DNA from: a virus
Virus record (IMG/VR): IMGVR_UViG_3300033146_000708
Span: 1-27,641 of that record
DNA length: 27,641 nt
Direction: 5' to 3' (one strand)
Below are positions 24,658 through 27,641 of the stretch, one piece after another (within the stretch, counting starts at the first letter, position 1; every line of letters starts with the position of its first letter). Made by a program: the position numbers and the translations under genes. The notes beneath the pieces are model-generated. The model made no database searches. It was given only the letters and a program-made list of their open reading frames with translations, and was not told where the DNA came from.

Positions 24658-25528
24658 CTTTTATTCTAATAAATTTACATTTTAGAAAAGATTTAATTTC
24701 ATTTTCACGAATTAAATCTTTTTCTTTTTGTTTTTTTGATTCATGATACTTTTCATCATATTCATATACAATATTATTTTCAATATCATAACCATCAATC
24801 CAGTAACCAAGTTCTTTGATATAATATTCTCCACCATTCATTGCATGTTGAATATGAACATTTTTCTTTTCTGATATTTTATCAAAGATTTTACATGCTT
24901 TTGGATTAAAATTTGGTGTTATTTGATATCCATTTTTTAAATTATTATTAATTTTTTTTAATATTAATATTCTTTTCTTAATATTACCACATTTTGGACA
25001 ACCTTGACCTAGAATGTGTTTTTCTGGAGTTTGTTTAAAAACACCATGTAATGAACAAATGATTTCAATTTTTGTTTTCATTGTAGAATAATCTTCAGGA
25101 TATTTATATTTGTTATTATGAACTTTATTTGCTTTTTCTATAAATTCATCTGTCATGATATTCTTTCCAACACATTTAGGACATCTATTTTGTTGTAAGT
25201 GGTTATTCGGCATTTGAAAGAATTCACCATGTTCTGGACAAATTATCTTTATTTTTGTTTTACTATTTATGTAAGTATCAGGATATTTATATTTATTATT
25301 ATGAATTTTATTTGCTTTTTCTATAAATTCTTCAGTAGTCATCTTTACACCACCATTACATATTGGACAACCTTGTCCAATAAAATGTTTGTTCGGTGTT
25401 TGAAAGAATTCACCATGTTCTGGACAAATTATCTTTATTTTTGTCTTAGTATTTATGTAAGTATCAGGATATTTATATTTATTATTATGAATTTTATTTG
25501 CTTTTTCTATAAATTCATCTGTTGTCAT
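24641..25528 (-). CDS. Putative endonuclease: three DUF723-like modules plus a variant nuclease domain
   Basis: 295 residues. Three modules (about 1-62, 63-124, 125-180) read F-I-E-K-A-N-K-(I/V)-H-N-N-K-Y-K-Y-P, I-(K/E)-I-I-C-x-x-H-G-(E/V)-F-(F/K)-Q-(T/M)-P and G-C-P-x-C or R-C-P-K-C. They are closer to each other than to those of the plus-strand genes. The C-terminal domain differs from the LPFDFYLP type: G-Y-W-I-D-G-Y-D, then V-Y-E-Y-D-E-K-Y-H, K-x-K-D-L-I-R and C-K-F-I-R-I-K-E, a PD-(D/E)XK-like order of Asp, Glu and Lys. Last gene of the coupled minus-strand row; its ATG overlaps the previous stop (ATGA). Probably a homing-type endonuclease, by domain content. Confidence 0.75.
   Translation of the reverse strand: MTTDEFIEKANKIHNNKYKYPDTYINTKTKIKIICPEHGEFFQTPNKHFIGQGCPICNGGVKMTTEEFIEKANKIHNNKYKYPDTYINSKTKIKIICPEHGEFFQMPNNHLQQNRCPKCVGKNIMTDEFIEKANKVHNNKYKYPEDYSTMKTKIEIICSLHGVFKQTPEKHILGQGCPKCGNIKKRILILKKINNNLKNGYQITPNFNPKACKIFDKISEKKNVHIQHAMNGGEYYIKELGYWIDGYDIENNIVYEYDEKYHESKKQKEKDLIRENEIKSFLKCKFIRIKEKVDY
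25213..25516 (-). repeat. Near-identical module DNA, 186-bp offset
   Basis: Bases 25213-25330 recur at 25399-25516 with two mismatches in 118, an offset of exactly 62 codons. A recent module duplication or conversion inside the endonuclease gene. Confidence 0.9.
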
Positions 25529-26424
25529 ATTTTTAATATATTTTCTATTTCATTAATAACATCTAATATATCATAATCTATATTAAACCATTCAGTATAA
25601 CCACCATGTTTTATTGGATGATTTATTTTATATTTTTTAAAATGATTATGAACTTCAATTTCTTTTAAACCACTATTTTCAAATATTTTACATATCTCTA
25701 AATTTTTATTTAAATCATTATTTAATTTTTTAAATCGTTTGTTTATATTTAATGTTATACCAATTTTGTATATTTTAAATTTTTTATCTCTTATTAAATA
25801 CAATTTTTTATCTTTAAAATTAATATTTTTTAAATTAGCACATCTATAACAACCTTTGCCTTGTAAATGTGAATCTGGTCGTTGTTTAAAATCACCATGT
25901 ATTGGACAAGTAATAATTAATGGTGTTTTATTGTTTACATAATCTGCTTTCAGATATGAATATTTATTATTATGAATATTTTTTGCATTATTTATAAAAA
26001 CATCGATTGTTGATGTTATTTTCAATACTGTTTTTTCTTTAATATTTGTATTTTTCATGGGATTATCAACACCATATTTGTTGATGAAAAATTCTTTTTG
26101 TTTGTTTTTAGATTCAATAGTTTTTGCATAATTTGAAACTCCATATTTTTCGTAACATGTCATCTCAGATTTTATTTTTGAACATTTTTTACATGTATAA
26201 AAATTATATCTTTTTACATTTCTATTATAATTATAATATGTGGTTTCTAATTCTAAATCACAAATATCACATTTAACAATAATAATATTTTTTGCTGTAT
26301 TTGGTAAATATTTTACATCAATTTTATATTCTTCACCAACAACTAATTTTGTGTTAAGAATTTTTTCTAATCGTTTTTTATTTGATGAATTAATTGTAAC
26401 ATAAACCTCATTTGTCAAGATCAT
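25525..26424 (-). CDS. Putative homing endonuclease: N-terminal DNA-binding repeats, one DUF723-like module, GIY-YIG-like nuclease
   Basis: 299 residues. Residues about 50-85 hold a two-CxxC zinc unit (C-D-I-C and C-K-K-C). Then come two copies of a K-Y-G-V-(S/D)-N-(Y/P)-x-K/M motif (E-K-Y-G-V-S-N-Y-A-K and N-K-Y-G-V-D-N-P-M-K), a NUMOD-like element common in homing enzymes. One DUF723-like module follows (H-N-N-K-Y-S-Y, I-I-T-C-P-I-H-G-D-F-K-Q, G-C-Y-R-C). The C-terminal 100 residues are of the GIY-YIG/T5orf172 type: L-Y-L-I-R-D, Y-K-I-G-I-T-L-N-I-N-K-R-F-K-K-L, E-V-H-N-H-F and G-G-Y-T-E-W-F. So a different nuclease has been joined to the same targeting module. Overlaps the upstream gene by 17 bases. 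Confidence 0.78.
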   Translation of the reverse strand: MILTNEVYVTINSSNKKRLEKILNTKLVVGEEYKIDVKYLPNTAKNIIIVKCDICDLELETTYYNYNRNVKRYNFYTCKKCSKIKSEMTCYEKYGVSNYAKTIESKNKQKEFFINKYGVDNPMKNTNIKEKTVLKITSTIDVFINNAKNIHNNKYSYLKADYVNNKTPLIITCPIHGDFKQRPDSHLQGKGCYRCANLKNINFKDKKLYLIRDKKFKIYKIGITLNINKRFKKLNNDLNKNLEICKIFENSGLKEIEVHNHFKKYKINHPIKHGGYTEWFNIDYDILDVINEIENILKI

Positions 26425-26848
26425 TTATCAGTCTTTCTATTTTTTTCTTTCTCAAAAACTGTTTACACTTATCATCTTTTAAAAGAGTTGAAAATCTTAT
26501 TAAATAATCTGGTAATGTTTTATTTTTTTTTCTTGTTAAAAAAGTTTCTATTTTTTCAAAATGAATATTATATTTATATATTGTGAATTTATGATAACTT
26601 CTATATTTGTTTGTTTCTTTTAAAAAATTAGTCGCAAATTCATAAAAATCTATTTTAAAGTAATCTTTTTGTTTTAAAATATCTTTGTCTTTATTTATTA
26701 TTTTTAACATTATTTCAGTTGAATCAGTAATTTCGAACATTTTTCCTCTATATGTTATTAAATAATAATCTTCTTCTTTTTTTATATTTATAATTTTCTT
26801 ATATAAATCTACTATTATATTATCTGGTATTTTTATCTTTGGATACAT
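26408..26848 (-). CDS. Unknown 146-residue protein within the endonuclease row
   Basis: Begins MYPKIKIPDNIIVDLYKKII, after the ATTAATATG context. Very Lys/Ile-rich, alpha/beta in look, with a basic C-terminal half (FLTRKKNKTLPDYLIRF, FLRKKKIERL). No zinc ligands, nuclease motif or DUF723-like module. Starts 5 bases after the upstream endonuclease and overlaps the next by 17 bases, so it is part of the same transcript. It could be a cargo gene carried with the endonucleases or an original phage gene between insertions. Confidence 0.6.
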   Translation of the reverse strand: MYPKIKIPDNIIVDLYKKIINIKKEEDYYLITYRGKMFEITDSTEIMLKIINKDKDILKQKDYFKIDFYEFATNFLKETNKYRSYHKFTIYKYNIHFEKIETFLTRKKNKTLPDYLIRFSTLLKDDKCKQFLRKKKIERLINDLDK

Positions 26849-26853
26849 ATTAA

Positions 26854-27570
26854 TTATATATATTTGTTCAATATTTGTTTTATTTTGAATTCTATTTTTT
26901 CATCATAATTAATTCGTTCTAAATCGATAAATTTTTCTTTACAAAACTTTGTTTTAATTTTATCATGATTTTTTATTAATTTGAATTTTTTATCACCACC
27001 AAAATATTTAATTGGTTTATAATGTTGTATACCATCATATTCAATACATAAATTATATTCTGATAAATAAAAATCAAATGGTAATGTATATTTATCTCGA
27101 CAATCATTAAATCTTTTTTCTCTTATGTATGATATTTTATTTTTTTCTAAATAATATATTATCTCATTTTCACCTTTACTTGTTTTACAAATAGGACATC
27201 CTTGTAAATTATTTATATGATCTGTTGGTCTCTGTTCAAACACACCATGTTTTGAACATATTATTTTTACTTTTGTTTTACTATTTATATAATTTACTAA
27301 TGAATAATCATATTTGTCTCTGTGTATCTTTTTTGCTTTTTTTGTAAAAGTTTTTCTCGTATCTTTTTTTAATTCTATTGCACAATGTTTACATCCTTTA
27401 GATTTATTAATATGTTCTGTCATTGATTGATAAAATATACCATGTTTAGAACATTTTATCATTACTTTTTTATGCATATTTGTGTACTCAACTAAAGAAT
27501 AATCATATTTATCTCCATGTATATTTTTTGCTTTTTCTATTATTTGACTTAAAGTGTATTTTCTAGACAT
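26854..27570 (-). CDS. Putative homing endonuclease: two DUF723-like modules plus PD-(D/E)XK nuclease
   Basis: 238 residues, the shortest of the series. Two modules (residues 5-65 and 72-130) with KYDYSLVEY/KYDYSLVNY, K-C-S-K-H-G-I-F-Y-Q / I-C-S-K-H-G-V-F-E-Q and G-C-K-H-C / G-C-P-I-C. The nuclease has a G-E-N-E-I helix near 133, D166 in LPFDFYLSEY, E177-Y-D179-G-I-Q-H-Y, G-G-D-K-K-F, a K-x-x-D-K-I-K-T-K-F-C helix and a final strand. It closely resembles the enzymes at 13214 and 15279. The ATG overlaps the stop of the upstream partial gene (ATGTCTAG). Confidence 0.8.
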   Translation of the reverse strand: MSRKYTLSQIIEKAKNIHGDKYDYSLVEYTNMHKKVMIKCSKHGIFYQSMTEHINKSKGCKHCAIELKKDTRKTFTKKAKKIHRDKYDYSLVNYINSKTKVKIICSKHGVFEQRPTDHINNLQGCPICKTSKGENEIIYYLEKNKISYIREKRFNDCRDKYTLPFDFYLSEYNLCIEYDGIQHYKPIKYFGGDKKFKLIKNHDKIKTKFCKEKFIDLERINYDEKIEFKIKQILNKYI

Positions 27571-27641
27571 TTTTAATAATTTGTTCTATTTTATTCTTTA
27601 TCATTTTATTTTGATAATCCCATACATCTTCCCAAATATGA
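27563..27641 (-). CDS. C-terminal end of a gene entering from the right edge, probably another endonuclease
   Basis: A minus-strand frame from the window edge reads HIWEDVWDYQNKMIKN and ends in KIEQIIKNV before TAG at 27563. The I-W-E-D-x-W-x-Y-x-x-x-M/I-x-K-x-x-I pattern is the type of C-terminal helix seen after Vsr-like/DUF723 phage endonucleases, so this is likely another member of the row. Only 25 residues are visible. Confidence 0.5.
   Translation of the reverse strand, partial: HIWEDVWDYQNKMIKNKIEQIIKNV

Noticed and set aside
24960-25530. Regularly spaced DNA repeats that could suggest a CRISPR array
   Set aside because: The repeats are long, in frame and encode protein modules of an intact gene; the spacing equals 62 codons.
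25199-25576. Plus-strand hydrophobic open frame opposite an endonuclease gene
   Set aside because: Antisense shadow of the module repeats; the repeated hydrophobic segments simply mirror them.

Overview
The window looks like part of the genome of a large, very AT-rich tailed phage with a contractile tail (myovirus type). The anchors are a long tail sheath protein (20700-24605, T4 gp18-like ends) and a probable T4 gp15-like sheath stabiliser (17802-18851). Almost no start codon has a Shine-Dalgarno sequence; leaders are A/T-rich. One region carries a TAnnTTTG element. Both hint at a host in the Bacteroidota, but this is inference. No tRNA, rRNA, CRISPR array or insertion sequence was seen.

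Layout. (1) 1-8374, plus strand: the tail end of an unknown gene, then three long surface/tail-type proteins: a PKD-like plus BspA-type (DUF285) leucine-rich repeat protein, a protein with propeller-like repeats, and a protein full of W-x-x-G (MORN-like) repeats. (2) 8376-12284, minus strand: a compact operon reading leftwards, starting with NAD synthetase (nadE), a 31-residue mini-ORF and nicotinamidase (pncA). It continues with a small charged protein, an unknown protein, an EXD2-like HNH protein and two small unknown genes. (3) 12401-17749, plus strand: deoC, a nucleoside deoxyribosyltransferase-like gene, a HAD phosphatase and a frameshifted deoxyribonucleotidase-like gene, interrupted by two putative homing endonucleases and followed by a small gene holding a perfect 42-bp palindrome. 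(4) 17802-24605, plus strand: gp15-like protein, a small unknown, a polymerase A/T7 RNA polymerase-type palm protein without an ATG, and the giant sheath. (5) 24641-27641, minus strand: a translationally coupled row of modular endonucleases built from one repeated zinc-ribbon-like DNA-binding module (DUF723-like) and different catalytic domains.

The most notable observation is that the four non-endonuclease enzymes of region 3 all begin with a short peptide resembling the T4 capsid targeting sequence (MKTYQEFIAE), each ending in L-x-E, the T4 prohead protease recognition pattern. The two interleaved endonucleases lack it. This suggests that a set of deoxynucleotide-degrading enzymes is packaged in the capsid and delivered with the DNA. 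Next to it lies a divergent NAD salvage module (nicotinamidase plus NadE), which could rebuild NAD+ after attack by NAD-depleting host defences. Both are hypotheses from sequence reading only.
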